A stretch of 64,000 bases of DNA from Rhyzopertha dominica. Its lineage: Eukaryota; Arthropoda; Insecta; Coleoptera; Bostrichidae. The translations under genes and the position numbers were made by a program. Below are positions 58,301-61,165 of this stretch, in pieces; within the stretch, counting starts at the first letter, position 1; each line of letters opens with the position of its first letter. Below the pieces are notes generated by a model. The model worked only from the letters and a program-made list of their open reading frames with translations, had not been told where the DNA came from and made no database searches. The stretch spans positions 3,844,001-3,908,000 of the forward strand of contig QCXZ01000137.1 of assembly GCA_025024175.1 (NCBI GenBank), given 5' to 3'.

Positions 58301-58857
58301 CACTGTTTCATAATTAGAGTTTAGAGAGAACAAAAAGCCTTTATATTAATCATTTAAAAGCAGGATAGTTACATTTTAAACGACAATAACTAGTATCGTT
58401 ACTATACCAAAGGCTAGAAATAGTCACACAAAAGAATATAATATAGTAAAAAAATTTCTTGAGTCTCAAAATTTAATGTTGGGGGGATTTTTTGTTGCAG
58501 ATACTTCTGAGCTACGAGAAGCGGAAAAAGTAAGAGCATCACAAGAAAAAGCCCTAAAAGCCCTTCAGGATTATACATTATCACACTATCCTGAAAGTCC
58601 CGCCAAATTTGGAGAATTGCTGTTGCGTATACCTGAACTACAACGAACGTGCAATGTAAGTTGTATATTCACTAATTATGCCAAAAAACTAGGGATTTCT
58701 TTGGTATTTTTTAAATTTTTTTGCTTGAGAAATGTTCAGATGTCTGATCTTTATGATCTTGTTAAAGGTGAGCAAAGAGATGCTGACAAACAAGTCAAAG
58801 GACGGCGAGGGTCCAAGTTTCAACCTGCTGATGGAACTCCTACGAGGGGACCATTAA
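1243..58857 (+). CDS. Hr39: Hr39, FTZ-F1-related orphan nuclear receptor (whole split gene, 10 coding exons)
   Basis: This is a transcription factor of the NR5 family (Drosophila HR39/FTZ-F1-beta type). The family binds extended monomeric FTZ-F1 half-sites in the nucleus and, in flies, acts in ecdysone-linked and reproductive-tract programmes. The coding segments are 1243-1320, 1380-1643, 5472-5900, 9485-9675, 11340-11551, 11645-11880, 55830-56090, 56150-56402, 58501-58655 and 58768-58857. They join with consistent phases to 2169 nt, or 722 residues. The fly protein is somewhat longer, about 800 residues. Layout: N-terminal region with [12 protein letters not shown], Ser/Pro-rich linker, DBD at about 323-388 (P-box CESCKG), FTZ-F1 box [15 protein letters not shown] from about 490, and an AF-2 helix at the C-terminus. 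The introns carry several transposons, including a giant Helitron between the FTZ-F1-box exon and the first LBD exon. No disabling mutation is seen, apart from Ns at 1321-1379 that I read as intronic. Confidence 0.96.
1321..1379 (+). other. Hr39: 59-nt intron of Hr39 containing ambiguous bases
   Basis: The segment starts GTATTT and ends CACCAG. It carries Ns at 1340, 1348 and 1373. Its length is not a multiple of three, and removing it restores the reading frame into [12 protein letters not shown]. Intron 56091-56149 of the same gene is also 59 nt, so the length is normal for this gene. The pyrimidine tract is weak. An alternative is a small error-prone assembly insertion. Confidence 0.6.
1380..1643 (+). 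CDS. Hr39: Hr39 coding exon 2 (residues 27-114)
   Basis: The acceptor is CACCAG at 1379 and the donor is CAG|GTGAAG at 1643/1644. The exon is 88 codons, phase 0 at both ends. It encodes an acidic and Ser-rich segment containing [14 protein letters not shown], a signature also present in the N-terminal A/B region of fly HR39. That identifies this otherwise low-complexity exon as part of the receptor gene. Confidence 0.85.
1644..2286 (+). other. Hr39 intron 2, 5' part
   Basis: AT-rich intron sequence. Its short open frames, such as the one at 2044-2259, have no coding character. A TACGGGGTG-like string at about 2065 resembles the terminus of the element at 2287 and may be a decayed fragment of it. 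Confidence 0.5.
2287..4184. mobile_element. 1.9-kb long-terminal-inverted-repeat DNA element, non-autonomous
   Basis: The left end reads TACGGGGTGTCCCATTTT and the right end reads AAAATGGGATACCCTGTA. The two arms are imperfect inverted repeats over roughly 340-420 bp (about 2287-2700 against about 3745-4184), with many mismatches and small indels. TA at both edges fits a TA target duplication of Tc1/mariner type. No transposase frame is present between the arms. The centre includes the hairpin at 3190-3222. Arm divergence indicates an old copy. Confidence 0.7.
3190..3222. repeat. Perfect 15-bp-stem hairpin, 3-nt loop
   Basis: CCAGTACATACGTCA is followed by TCA and then its exact reverse complement. 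The stem contains TACGTCA/TGACGTA, which is CRE/AP-1-like. It lies in the centre of the long-TIR element and may be a nested fold-back relic. Confidence 0.7.
4185..5471 (+). other. Hr39 intron 2, 3' part
   Basis: AT-rich intron with no supported gene. It ends in the acceptor ATCCTCTAG at 5471. The open frames at 4170-4406 and 4577-4855 have no recognisable family similarity and no splice context. Confidence 0.5.
5472..5900 (+). CDS. Hr39: Hr39 coding exon 3 (residues 115-257), Ser/Pro-rich activation/linker region
   Basis: The acceptor is CCTCTAG|TTGCCG at 5471/5472 and the donor is CAG|GTCAGT at 5900/5901. The exon is 143 codons, phase 0 at both ends. It encodes [44 protein letters not shown] and FSPTHSPIQ. 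These motifs occur in the same order in fly HR39. The exon is GC-richer than the surrounding intron. Repeated Ser-Pro sites suggest phosphorylation, which is inference. Confidence 0.95.
6103..6362. mobile_element. ~260-bp MITE with long terminal inverted repeats (copy 1)
   Basis: The left arm starts AAGTAAGAATTTAGATGGC. The right arm ends with the reverse complement (GCCATCTAAATTCTTACTT). The arms match over about 80-90 bp, including a CCACCTAGCTGCC/GGCAGCTAGGTGG block. The interior holds a small ACTTCCTTTAGGAAGT palindrome. There is no coding capacity. Two more partial copies lie in later Hr39 introns. Confidence 0.8.
6363..7641 (+). other. Hr39 intron 3, AT-rich
   Basis: No gene, RNA or complete repeat was recognised. 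Two loosely similar segments near 7110-7260 and 7310-7450 share ACATTTGCA and TTTAGAGATA strings, which suggests an old local duplication. Confidence 0.4.
7642..7915. mobile_element. 274-bp fold-back element
   Basis: Arms 7642-7753 and 7806-7915 are nearly perfect inverted repeats flanking a spacer of about 50 bp. The arms contain AACGTTTCGACCTATAATTT and its complement. This is a MITE/fold-back class element without coding capacity. High arm identity suggests it is younger than the 2287-4184 element, or kept similar by gene conversion. Confidence 0.8.
7916..9484 (+). other. Hr39 intron 3, 3' part
   Basis: AT-rich with no supported gene. It ends in the acceptor TCTAATTCAG at 9484. Short hydrophobic frames such as 8576-8827 follow from T-rich composition. 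Confidence 0.5.
9485..9675 (+). CDS. Hr39: Hr39 coding exon 4 (residues 258-321)
   Basis: The acceptor is TTCAG|GGTCGT and the donor is AATAG|GTAAGA at 9675/9676. The length is 191 nt and the exon ends in phase 2. The final AG plus the T at 11340 make a Ser codon. The end [11 protein letters not shown] leads directly into the zinc-finger exon and matches the conserved [11 protein letters not shown] stretch of fly HR39. Confidence 0.94.
9676..11339 (+). other. Hr39 intron 4
   Basis: AT-rich intron holding MITE copy 2 (10085-10214). Several short similar phrases built on 'atgaatttga' and 'aaatttgctgaacatgtt' recur between 10250 and 11200, giving a loose, decayed repeat texture. No gene is seen. 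Confidence 0.5.
10085..10214. mobile_element. MITE copy 2, internally deleted
   Basis: It starts AAGTAAGAATTTAGGATGGC and ends CCATCCTAAATTCTTA. It retains the TTCCTTTAGGAAGTAG, CCGTTAAGGCAGCTAGG and TGTCAGTGTAATGCTGACAG blocks of the copy at 6103. Most of the left arm is deleted. Confidence 0.75.
11340..11551 (+). CDS. Hr39: Hr39 coding exon 5: DNA-binding domain
   Basis: The acceptor is GTCTTTCAG|T and the donor is GACG|GTAAGC. The exon encodes the whole two-finger C4 DNA-binding domain. Finger 1 is CPIC..CESC. The P-box CESCKG is the NR5 type that selects AGGTCA-like half-sites. Finger 2 is [14 protein letters not shown]. The recognition-helix region [15 protein letters not shown] and the [12 protein letters not shown] stretch are characteristic of HR39 rather than FTZ-F1, which reads GYHYGLLTCESC. 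All eight zinc-ligand Cys are present. The exon ends in phase 1. Confidence 0.98.
11645..11880 (+). CDS. Hr39: Hr39 coding exon 6: FTZ-F1 box and hinge
   Basis: The acceptor is TTTTTCCAG|CT and the donor is CAA|GTAAGT. With the split Ala codon it begins [18 protein letters not shown]. This is the C-terminal extension (FTZ-F1 box) that contacts bases 5' of the half-site and lets NR5 receptors bind as monomers. The hinge follows, with a VKLEPPDPS motif that resembles a SUMO consensus (psi-K-x-E). The preceding intron is only 93 nt. The following one is 43.9 kb and carries the Helitron. Confidence 0.96.
12194..12280. mobile_element. MITE copy 3, fragment
   Basis: This right-arm fragment runs from CTAGGTGGCTTTG to AAATTCTTACTT. 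It is preceded by AAAATGCATGTCTATGCTGT, which also occurs at 9931-9950 upstream of copy 2. The fragment and its flank therefore derive from a duplicated and then deleted copy. Confidence 0.65.
12281..13761 (+). other. Hr39 intron 6, host part before the Helitron
   Basis: AT-rich intron with no supported gene. It ends at host A 13761, immediately before the Helitron 3' terminus. Confidence 0.5.
13762..13791 (-). other. Helitron 3' terminus: hairpin plus CTAG
   Basis: The hairpin 13775-13791 (AACCCGC-TTT-GCGGGTT on +) is followed on the - strand by GACACCATA and then CTAG (13765-13762), with host T next. Spacing and order match the canonical Helitron termination signal. Confidence 0.8.
13800..14760. 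repeat. Subterminal ~150-200-bp tandem repeats with CCACCGCC/G-run tracts
   Basis: A phrase of the type 'aacctctaatcccgctttgaa...ttgaatataatactccaccgcc' recurs at about 13990, 14175, 14365, 14515 and 14655, with substitutions and indels. Between units lie tracts of CCCCTCCACCGCC. On the - strand these are GGCGGTGGAGGGG runs with G-quadruplex potential. The array sits next to the 3' terminus of the Helitron. Confidence 0.65.
14279..14303. repeat. Near-pure G/C hairpin
   Basis: CCGGGGGGGG, loop CTCCG, then CCCCCCCCGG form a perfect 10-bp stem, followed by a further C run to about 14316. It lies inside the subterminal repeats and has no CTRR within 12 nt, so it is not itself a terminus. Confidence 0.8.
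14761..15882. other. Very AT-rich Helitron interior, no gene
   Basis: It is dominated by poly-T and TA-rich tracts (15150-15640). One N lies near 15029. No coding or RNA gene was recognised. Confidence 0.5.
15883..16062 (+). CDS. Small 59-residue open frame of unknown function
   Basis: This ATG-to-TAA frame ([20 protein letters not shown] at its start) has balanced amino-acid composition and mixed codon use, inside very AT-rich DNA. It looks more like real or former coding sequence than its surroundings. An AG lies just upstream (GGTGGTAG at about 15863-15870), so it could be a terminal exon. It is antisense to the RepHel gene and about 0.9 kb beyond its stop. I do not recognise the family. 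It could be a captured exon or a chance frame. Confidence 0.3.
   Translation: MKTGDDAFIKEINRLDVQCLKKCINVYEENEPGRMDSCADVFANAFEIIHFHKKYIIIT
16082..16405. repeat. Three ~130-bp direct repeats with a ~55-bp conserved core
   Basis: The core CGAAGCTCGTTCACTTATAA...GGGCTCACATATC occurs at about 16091, 16220 and 16351 (spacing 129 and 131). The AT-rich spacers between cores are poorly conserved. The array lies about 540 bp beyond the 3' end of the RepHel frame. Position and form resemble iterons, but Rep binding is only a guess. Confidence 0.75.
16406..16942. other. AT-rich 3' flank of the RepHel gene
   Basis: Between the stop codon at 16943 and the direct repeats the DNA is AT-rich with no gene. 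A transcript from RepHel would end here. No single polyadenylation signal stands out among many A-rich strings. Confidence 0.4.
16943..22771 (-). CDS. Helitron RepHel transposase with N-terminal Ulp1/C48-like protease domain and AT-hooks
   Basis: Single intact frame, 1942 residues from ATG 22771 ([10 protein letters not shown]). The frame stays open upstream but has no earlier ATG, and TTTTAG just before may be a splice acceptor. About 1-190 is Ulp1-like: GHW (H94), HVFDS (D109), Q142 and [10 protein letters not shown] (C148) form a plausible His-Asp-Gln-Cys site. Residues 200-560 are low-complexity with AT-hooks GRPRK near 263, 328, 431 and 529. A Cys cluster lies at 584-612. The HUH nuclease has PHCH (H1042, H1044) and [10 protein letters not shown] with catalytic tyrosines Y1182 and Y1186. 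The Lys usual between them is Leu here. The Pif1-type SF1 helicase has GPGGTGKS (1509-1516), IIWDE (1586-1590), GGDFRQ and HKGQGQT. Typical RepHel proteins lack the first 560 residues. It would nick, unwind and transfer the element strand. No frameshift or stop is present, so recent activity is plausible. Confidence 0.95.
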   Translation of the reverse strand: MGSFEHILQPDSYIDTAVMGTFIELFNRQFPTYNIQETQFYYNHDFLDNLECRAHTNRDIQILFGDSLTLNQASACDIDWSRLDQAQYANRIGHWITVLFENGTVHVFDSLNSTSITYGSMRDYISKLYPSATVQFHPVQLQLDMNSCALYAIANSIVLAQGGNPSETTYDVTQLRQHFYDILQSRIVTPFPTTEIIIPSSTRVTRSKRTSLSEKFVGQISKLAIDKPTAPKRAHSPTTPVTPTADPITTSNLDKPKPAGRTGRPRKRRFAKTAAVSDVPTPSSSPSSSSTTSILDVDMEVENINLQQPICIPFAAPSISDNVPKRRGRPRKRTSPFILSNTSSATSSPTFLPPPPPPPSSITPITKRDKKGRFLSSKSTAKQPTTAAHSISQNIEQTDTIISNVIASQIKSFQSTPSSSPSSSVITERKKGRPRKRLPPQLQDVHSDSSSITTSPIPPIDISSTTTSFVRPTAILPTSIPATITNKKGRTHNKVVAQSKDVTSETSSVTSSPTSARILSPVSTRTQRGRPRKNRRTRATVGAVNDSVPLIQNLIINDRVPWAWQIIDSVKVKPHSSGQMNFTCHFCGSLYFKDEAFRGAYFKCCENGKVICDYFKPMPVLIRDLLNDLHPKSKKFIRDIRSYNNSLAFASLGETKVVHDTAGPHIYTFKTQGMFLHQICESLLPNVGRPKYAQLYVLDTAEATKARSDNFSADLDERLLNDLDRCLKDCNPFAKSFMMLREVYERQLCQNPNKRPSAKVAMIRDRRDDPRRYNLPNNATGATEVAMVFESIDGRPPFHRDMVFYPLPKNKDDKVVYKRLNILSPNIDAFMYPVIFPSGEPGWQPFVKLPNGQTLTMHKYYKYLLHYRQPKNEPIERNRIFKVGRLTQQFIVDAALKIEANDLNWIRQNQTKLRADLYKGLSDYVKGGVDDLNLPPGKAVILPSTHRCSPRMYTERYFDAMSIVQRYGKPDIFLTFTANPSWTEIKDSLRKGESYINRPDIVNRVFELKLNDLMDQITKKHIFGEVKAWIRVIEFQKRGLPHCHMLIILDEPFKFTDTTAVDRVVQAYLPSPDENDLLTSLVLRHMIHGPCNEQSNLQCRRDDPKKCERAFPKAFSEETVLNVRGYPVYKRPKNNIQIITKREGKDVIVDNSWVVPYNRNLLLRYRCHINIEICSSIKSVKYIYLYVYKGFDAARVEVSYDECTSFLDCRYLTSNEGYYIICEFKIFKQSHSITRLPVHLPNEQIVYFQEGEEEEAVQKAADKPTMLTGWFELNKELQVARQYAYYEIPEHYTWDRQNFSWHTRKNKFKVVVRMYAVSPRDLERFYLRLCLLHVKGKTSYEDVRTVNGRLYATFKEAAEAMGLLDSDAQWEDALREASLSAVPYQLRNFFALLCVFAQPTDPHGLWEKFKDLLSEDYIRKGYSKETAYNAALSRIDKILRTLGTNNENLGLSVPTEQITIDDEERIASPLDQNFAEKLQKCNVEQKAAFNAIVNSIEKRNDRTLFMVDGPGGTGKSYLFELICSYAKSRQMSFLCVAASGIAASLLPDGATVHSTFMVPLQLSETSVSNLDNRSEKARKIIDTSVIIWDEVSMSSKYVLKVVHDKLSELMANDKPFGGKIVVFGGDFRQCLPVVKHGSAVDAAEQCAKNFYLWSHVSYLKLTRNMRVAPEEIDFANWLLDVGDGKINFSIEDGPEDYVAIPSDLLTDNVINEIFDQNLISTDDISIYFDVAILCMRNEDAIEINNKILSEKIPGEERVYLSATRLECRDDQDGSELTSEFINSLVPQSLPPHELRLKVGAIVMLLRNVNTQLNLCNGTRLVVKEMKDNILILESICGKFKGQKVILPKFKLTTEEDVPFPLTRTQFPVKLAFAMTAHKGQGQTFKKVGVYLKTPPFAHGQLYVSFSRVTSRSNLKIQITETTCQGRAGDKTYTKNIVTRSAL
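22772..24150 (-). other. AT-rich 5' flank of RepHel, possible leader introns
   Basis: No gene is seen. On the - strand there are a donor-like GTAAGT at 23312-23307 and acceptor-like TTTCAG and TTTTAG strings nearer the gene. These are consistent with spliced 5' leader sequence. The promoter cannot be placed. Confidence 0.35.
24150..27216. repeat. CpG-rich non-coding module, copy 1 (~3 kb)
   Basis: The sequence is rich in CGAAA, TTTTCG and CCG strings and aligns by eye, in the same order, with 44370-46238 and 52160-55317. Shared landmarks are GGGTCGGAC, ATAGTAC..GTCCA.ATAAACATTTTT, CAGAGGGCGCCACCTGC, CGAGATATCAGCCC, CGAAATATCGCACCCC and ATCTCGGGAACGG. The open frames here are stop-poor by composition and overlap on both strands. 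No family homology is visible, so I call no gene. The family of the module is unknown to me. Confidence 0.75.
27217..32089. repeat. 159-bp satellite array (~30 monomers) with an 11-monomer higher-order repeat
   Basis: GAGGACCTTCAGCAT recurs at 27291, 27441, 27600, 27759, 27919, 28078 and onward, at about 159-160 bp after a shorter first interval. Identical monomer variants recur 1750 bp apart, for example the one with GGAGAAAAGAGAG near 28190, 29940 and 31690. That gives an 11-monomer higher-order unit in two full copies plus part of a third. Each monomer contains CTAGGT..ACCTAG, able to form a short stem. The first monomer grows out of the end of CpG-rich module copy 1 without a gap. Confidence 0.9.
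32498..32605. repeat. Diverged direct repeat, copy 1 (partner at about 34239-34345)
   Basis: GCCAACATCGAAAA...GCGAGCAGAAAAGG resembles GCAACATCGATAAC...GCAAGCAGAAAAAG about 1.74 kb downstream. The similarity continues into a run ending ATGATGATTGAATAAGAAATT. This suggests an old internal duplication of the AT-rich block. Confidence 0.45.
35460..35690 (+). pseudogene. Broken, inverted copy of the SGNH hydrolase exon
   Basis: Across shifting frames of the + strand one can read ILIGTND, RRAVC, LRRSQL, KYNAVIR, ELVDLY, MDGRLD and IHHNRPGY. They fall in the same order as in the intact - strand exon at 35914-36432. The stretch before IGTND and part of the middle are missing, and frameshifts and a stop separate the blocks. 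It is therefore a deleted relic of a related gene, head-to-tail inverted relative to the intact one. The intact copy is about 220 bp away. Confidence 0.7.
35914..36432 (-). CDS. SGNH/GDSL-family hydrolase, probably one exon of a spliced gene
   Basis: The 172 residues start at ATG 36432 ([18 protein letters not shown]). They carry the four SGNH blocks: GDSL with S8, a glycine in CVGGQT (G38/G39), GTND with N68, and DGIHH with D153 and H156. The family is esterases/lipases and related acyl hydrolases; the substrate here cannot be told. The frame is flanked by splice-like signals on its own strand: TTTTTTAG one base before the ATG, and GTAAGT overlapping the stop. The bracketed segment (35918-36433) is 516 nt, an exact multiple of three. 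It may therefore be an internal exon of a longer protein. It has the same orientation as RepHel, and its GC and codon use differ from the AT-rich surroundings. It could be Helitron cargo captured from a host or another transposon. Confidence 0.75.
   Translation of the reverse strand: MEIFLGDSLLRRILENLYRLPWDRTVPRGQKCIGFCVGGQTVNQLIRRLTNREEELADKDLIILIGTNDVLQLKERTPGQIRRVYRMLVRKVKRCGPRRIVLCTLPPLRRSQLQSELIKRYNAVIRDVATEEEIRLVDLYHIMDGRFDLLANDGIHHNRRGMCMIDRAIMQA
37640..39670. repeat. CpG-rich module, copy 2 (partly decayed)
   Basis: From about 37640 to 37840 it resembles part of the 670-bp unit. From about 37880 it follows module copy 1 and the later copies (AAATTTTGTGTACGAAATTT, AGTTACGCGCCGTC, CAGAGGGCGCCACCTGC, CGAGATATCAGCCCC, ATCTCGGGAACGG). 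The first 650 bp are much poorer in CpG than the other copies, as after CpG-to-TpG/CpA decay. Sequence from 38541 on is repeated at 46339. Confidence 0.7.
39770..43450. repeat. ~670-bp tandem repeat array (five units plus partial ends)
   Basis: The anchor GGTACCGA-AGATAGCC recurs at 40093, 40762, 41434, 42102, 42771 and 43439, a spacing of 668-672. Each unit carries, in order, CACGGAACGGATCGAC, a TTCACCG..GCCCCAGACATCGT block, AAAGGGCGACTCGTC, GCCGCCACTGGAACC, GACTTTTCCGC and a GGTCGACTTTTCAAGGTCAC block. Units differ by substitutions and short indels. The open frames inside shift between units, which argues against coding. The array recurs at about 47560-51250 in the duplicated segment. Confidence 0.85.
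43451..46238. repeat. CpG-rich module, copy 3, ending at the assembly gap
   Basis: The 43451-44370 stretch links the 670-bp array to the module. From 44370 the order of landmarks follows module copy 1 (ACAGGGTCGGACCG, CATAAACATTTTTCG, CACCGTTTTCGAGATAC, CGAGATATCAGCCCC, ATCGCACCCCC). It stops abruptly at the N gap. The same sequence appears at about 51250-54020. Confidence 0.75.
46239..46338. other. Assembly gap, 100 Ns
   Basis: Exactly 100 consecutive Ns, a conventional placeholder for a scaffold gap of unknown size. Both flanks belong to the same 7.7-kb sequence: the left flank is its end and the right flank its beginning. Confidence 0.98.
46339..54020. repeat. Near-identical second copy of 38541-46238 (probable unmerged contig overlap)
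   Basis: The order and sequence of 38541-46238 are repeated with an offset of 7798 at the start and 7782 at the end. The few differences are mostly single-base indels in runs, plus rare substitutions. Copy 1 has unique sequence only on its left and copy 2 only on its right, which is a dovetail overlap. It is annotated as a repeat because it is present in the assembly, but it is probably not real DNA duplication. Confidence 0.85.
54021..55317. repeat. CpG-rich module, 3' part of the last copy
   Basis: This continues the module beyond the point where copy 3 is cut by the gap. It matches 26040-27130 of copy 1 in order: CGTAGCTCGAA, CGCGTT..AGTTA, GCGCCGTTTTCGA, TCTCCGAAAATAG against the corresponding text, GGCGCCACCTGGCGG, then CCTCGATCGAC. 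It ends about 25 bp before the Helitron 5' terminus. Confidence 0.7.
55318..55342 (-). other. Helitron 5' terminus
   Basis: On the - strand the element begins TCTCTATAGTATAACGAAAT, preceded by host A (complement of T 55343). The TC start, the TA-rich beginning and the A|TC junction fit Helitron 5' ends. An alternative TCTCTAGAGAGGG start lies 21 bp further out, at 55363. Confidence 0.65.
55343..55829 (+). other. Hr39 intron 6, host part after the Helitron
   Basis: AT-rich intron ending in the acceptor CTTCTCTTCAG at 55829. It has no other feature. Confidence 0.6.
55830..56090 (+). CDS. Hr39: Hr39 coding exon 7: start of the ligand-binding domain
   Basis: The acceptor is CTTCAG|GAAATA and the donor is ATCTCC|GTAAGT. 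The exon is 87 codons, phase 0 at both ends. It begins [16 protein letters not shown] and ends [18 protein letters not shown], the helix 3 region conserved with fly HR39 and the signature region of the LBD. It follows the 43.9-kb intron and is still in phase with exon 6. Confidence 0.97.
56150..56402 (+). CDS. Hr39: Hr39 coding exon 8: central ligand-binding domain
   Basis: The acceptor is TTTCTAG|ATTGAC and the donor is TCCG|GTAAGT. The exon begins [20 protein letters not shown], covering the helix 4/5 signature. It continues through [19 protein letters not shown] to [15 protein letters not shown]. It ends in phase 1. The intron before it is only 59 nt. Confidence 0.97.
56403..58500 (+). other. 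Hr39 intron 8
   Basis: AT-rich intron ending in TTTTTTGTTGCAG. It contains a possible nested small ORF (57617-57811). A TTAGGTTAGGG string near 57253 is too short to mean telomeric DNA. Confidence 0.5.
57617..57811 (+). CDS. Possible nested 64-residue membrane protein
   Basis: This ATG frame has one plausible membrane segment ([19 protein letters not shown]), two Cys and a Lys cluster before it. A poly(A)-like AATAAA lies about 115 bp downstream, near 57926. A donor-like GATAAGTAAGT near 57400 and an acceptor-like TTTCAG near 57505 would give a short leader intron. I recognise no family, and the context (inside an Hr39 intron, same strand) does not help. A chance frame remains likely. Confidence 0.25.
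   Translation: MLVYEYIPQGITKICPHWQPDAAKKKCKQILLAMPLEHWLLLVFLTFVSMRTFYVISVVEYQGI
58501..58655 (+). CDS. Hr39: Hr39 coding exon 9: late ligand-binding domain
   Basis: The acceptor is GTTGCAG|AT and the donor is TGCAAT|GTAAGT. With the split Asp codon it reads [50 protein letters not shown], the helix 8-10/11 part. The dimer-helix motif [12 protein letters not shown] is strongly conserved in NR5 receptors. It ends in phase 0. Confidence 0.97.
58768..58857 (+). CDS. Hr39: Hr39 coding exon 10: C-terminus with AF-2 helix
   Basis: The acceptor is GTTAAAG|GTGAGC, preceded by an intron of 112 nt. It encodes [20 protein letters not shown] and then the AF-2 coactivator helix LMELLRGDH with a TAA at 58855-58857. 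The fly protein ends in the same way. A competing AG lies at 58739-58740 (TTCAG|ATGTC) but gives no homologous reading. Confidence 0.95.
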   Translation: MSKEMLTNKSKDGEGPSFNLLMELLRGDH

Positions 58858-59024
58858 AAACACGTGCCTTATTAGCTTCTGGTGGCGGGTACTACTTATC
58901 ACAGACAGTATTTTGCTTATTACTCCATTTTTTAGCTTTAAGTGGAACTCTTACGTACTTAGTTCAACGTGCTGGACACTTTTCTTTTTAAAGAAAGTTC
59001 TTTTTTTACCCCCCGCGTCTCGCC

Positions 59025-59047
59025 GTGCGAGAATCAGATTCTCGCAC
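59025..59047 (+). promoter_or_regulatory. GC-rich hairpin in the Hr39 3' UTR
   Basis: GTGCGAGAAT, loop CAG, ATTCTCGCAC: a perfect 10-bp stem with a 3-nt loop, in otherwise U-rich sequence. In RNA it would be a stable stem-loop. A protein-binding or decay element is possible; its function is unknown. Confidence 0.5.
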
Positions 59048-59744
59048 CGTGGGAAGCCCCTTTTACTTTTAGGCGGCCCTTTTGTAAATATATTTTACAC
59101 GATAAGTTTTTATTTTGAAGTCTTTTCTGTTTGTCATTGCGTACTAGTGAGTCATTCCATGGAATTCATGTGAACTGGAAGGGCATAGTCATCAAAAGGA
59201 AATTTGAGCCTCGCCGTTTTTTTTTTTTATAATTGGTATCTTTCTCAGCCTGAAAGGAATATATGATGTGCAGGAAAAATTTTGATCTCTTTTGTGCATT
59301 GCCAAATTTTTCAATTTGACCTACAATGTTTTATTTTGATCTCCTGAAAGTTATATTTAGTGATTTGTGGTTAGTTCAATACTTTTTCTTTAAAATTTCA
59401 GCCTTAAAGTTATAATTTGCAACACAAGCGTTACCTTGCCATATTTACTTAGTATTGAAAAAAAATACAGTATTTTTTTTAAATGCCATAGACTGACGAG
59501 CAAAATATTATTACACCATTGGTCTTTAGACAATGATGTCATTTTAAATTCTTTTAAAAACTACCTTAATTTTTTGCATATGTTTGATAAATCTTTGGTA
59601 TCTAGCAAAACAATTTTATTAATAGTTAACTGATTACATACAATAATTTTTTAGAGTTTCTAGATTTATGTTTCTTAACCTATTTATTACTTTAGTTTTT
59701 GGAAGAACTTTATTTGAGAATGTTATCAGTTTTTATTTCATTTT

Positions 59745-59750
59745 AATAAA
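59745..59750 (+). terminator. Candidate polyadenylation signal of Hr39
   Basis: AATAAA in TTTTAATAAAGTTG, about 890 nt after the stop codon. It is chosen as the first canonical hexamer in a plausible context. Confidence 0.4.
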
Positions 59751-59760
59751 GTTGAAACCT

Positions 59761-61050
59761 AAGATTGTTATTTAAAAAAATCATAATGTCATTGAGTGAA
59801 TGCCGTAATCATATTTTGCACATTAGAAGATGACATCTTTAAAAACAAAATGAACATGAACGCGAATTAAGAAAAAACTCTTCAAACAAGAGAGTTATTA
59901 AATTGTTTCCAAATAAATTCATCCGTGTTCAAATCATTCAGTATTCATTTTATGGCTGAAAGATCCATATTTATTTTTTCTCAAAATTTTGTATCTTTGC
60001 TATTGAAAAATCTAGGAGACTCTCAGAAAAATATGCGAGCAATATGTGCTCACTAAACAAAGGAATATTATGTTGTATAATATTAAAATTGATCGTAAAA
60101 CGCTAACATCTCTCTGTGATCGTATAATTCGAGTATTTCCTGTTGCTGTTTCGATGCCTTTGCCCTTTGAGGAGTAAGTATGAGGCGTAGCGCGAGATAT
60201 TTCCTATTGTACATAAATCGTCGCTCTATTGTTCTAAATAGCAGCGGCACAGCTAAACCCCGGTTTTGATACTTATTTATTATGTGTGTGACATTTTATT
60301 ACATATTTTTTTTACATTCAAGTGCCAATCGAAATTAGGAGGCTTGCGTGCATGAAGAAATTAGTTGCTCTGTTTCCTATTATAAATTTTTTTTGAGGGT
60401 TTTATGAAATCGTTATTGGCTTCGAGTTTGTAGTTTACGGACGTTTTCTGTTCTGTTACACGAGATGGTTGCGCAAAATTGTACAAAGTTACTCGTATAA
60501 CCAATGTCAATACGCATTGTAAGACTTAGGGAGGCCTTTTTGCCTGCATATAATGCAGTATTAGCCCTAAAAAAAAAAGTTTTGTACTTGCATTTTACTA
60601 GCGGTTTATACAAACAATTTGTATTAAAATATTGAATATACATTTTACATTGGATTCTGTAGTTTTTATACCAATCGAATACCTGCAACTATTGAATTAT
60701 TACATAGACTTCATATGCATCCGTGCTTATTGTGATGGCATAATAAGTTTTTTTTTATTGAGTGCATTTCTAAATAACCTTACACTACACGTCTTTAAAA
60801 CACTACAAACAAATATGTGGGGTATTATTGCAATAAGAAATGGGTACGAACCGAAAACGATAAAAAATCAAAACTAATAATGTCACAATTTTACCATTCG
60901 CAAAGATCAACTGAAGTTAAATATGGCAGTCAATAAATTACATATGCAATGTTAGTAAAAAAATCGCAAGATACCTATCTAATGATGATAGAAGTTTATG
61001 TCCGTGAATAAAAGCAACTTAGGAGCATTGCTAGTGCACAATAAAGATAA
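59761..61050 (+). other. AT-rich downstream DNA
   Basis: No gene was recognised. The open frames at 60413-60688 (-) and 60632-60877 (+) overlap each other on opposite strands and are T/A-rich, so neither is called. The end is next to a Penelope relic. Confidence 0.45.
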
Positions 61051-61155
61051 GACGGACAAAACAAAAGTGATGTGTACGAAAATAATTGTGAAGAATGTAA
61101 TATTAGTTATATAGGTTACACAGATCGTACATTTAAAGAAAGAACTCCATATTAA
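61051..61155 (+). pseudogene. Fragment of a GIY-YIG endonuclease domain, Penelope-like element
   Basis: One frame reads SDVYENNCEECNISYIGYTD followed by RTFKER. It matches the CxxC..YIGxTxR.F..R core of the GIY-YIG endonuclease at the C-terminus of Penelope-like retroelements. Stops lie on both sides. In another frame just upstream, NKSNLGALLVHNKDKTDKTK looks like the preceding Penelope sequence after a frameshift. No reverse transcriptase is present. It is a short dead 3' relic, next to the satellite. Confidence 0.55.
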
Positions 61156-61165
61156 ATAATTAGAA

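Larger units (their letters stand above)
58858..59760 (+). other. Hr39: Hr39 3' UTR (extent inferred)
   Basis: T-rich sequence after the stop codon. The first good polyadenylation signal is AATAAA at 59745-59750. The hairpin at 59025-59047 lies about 170 nt after the stop codon. The true 3' end could be later. Confidence 0.5.

Noticed and set aside
60413..60877. Overlapping open frames on opposite strands downstream of Hr39
   Set aside because: A/T-rich, mutually antisense, without known motifs or splice context.
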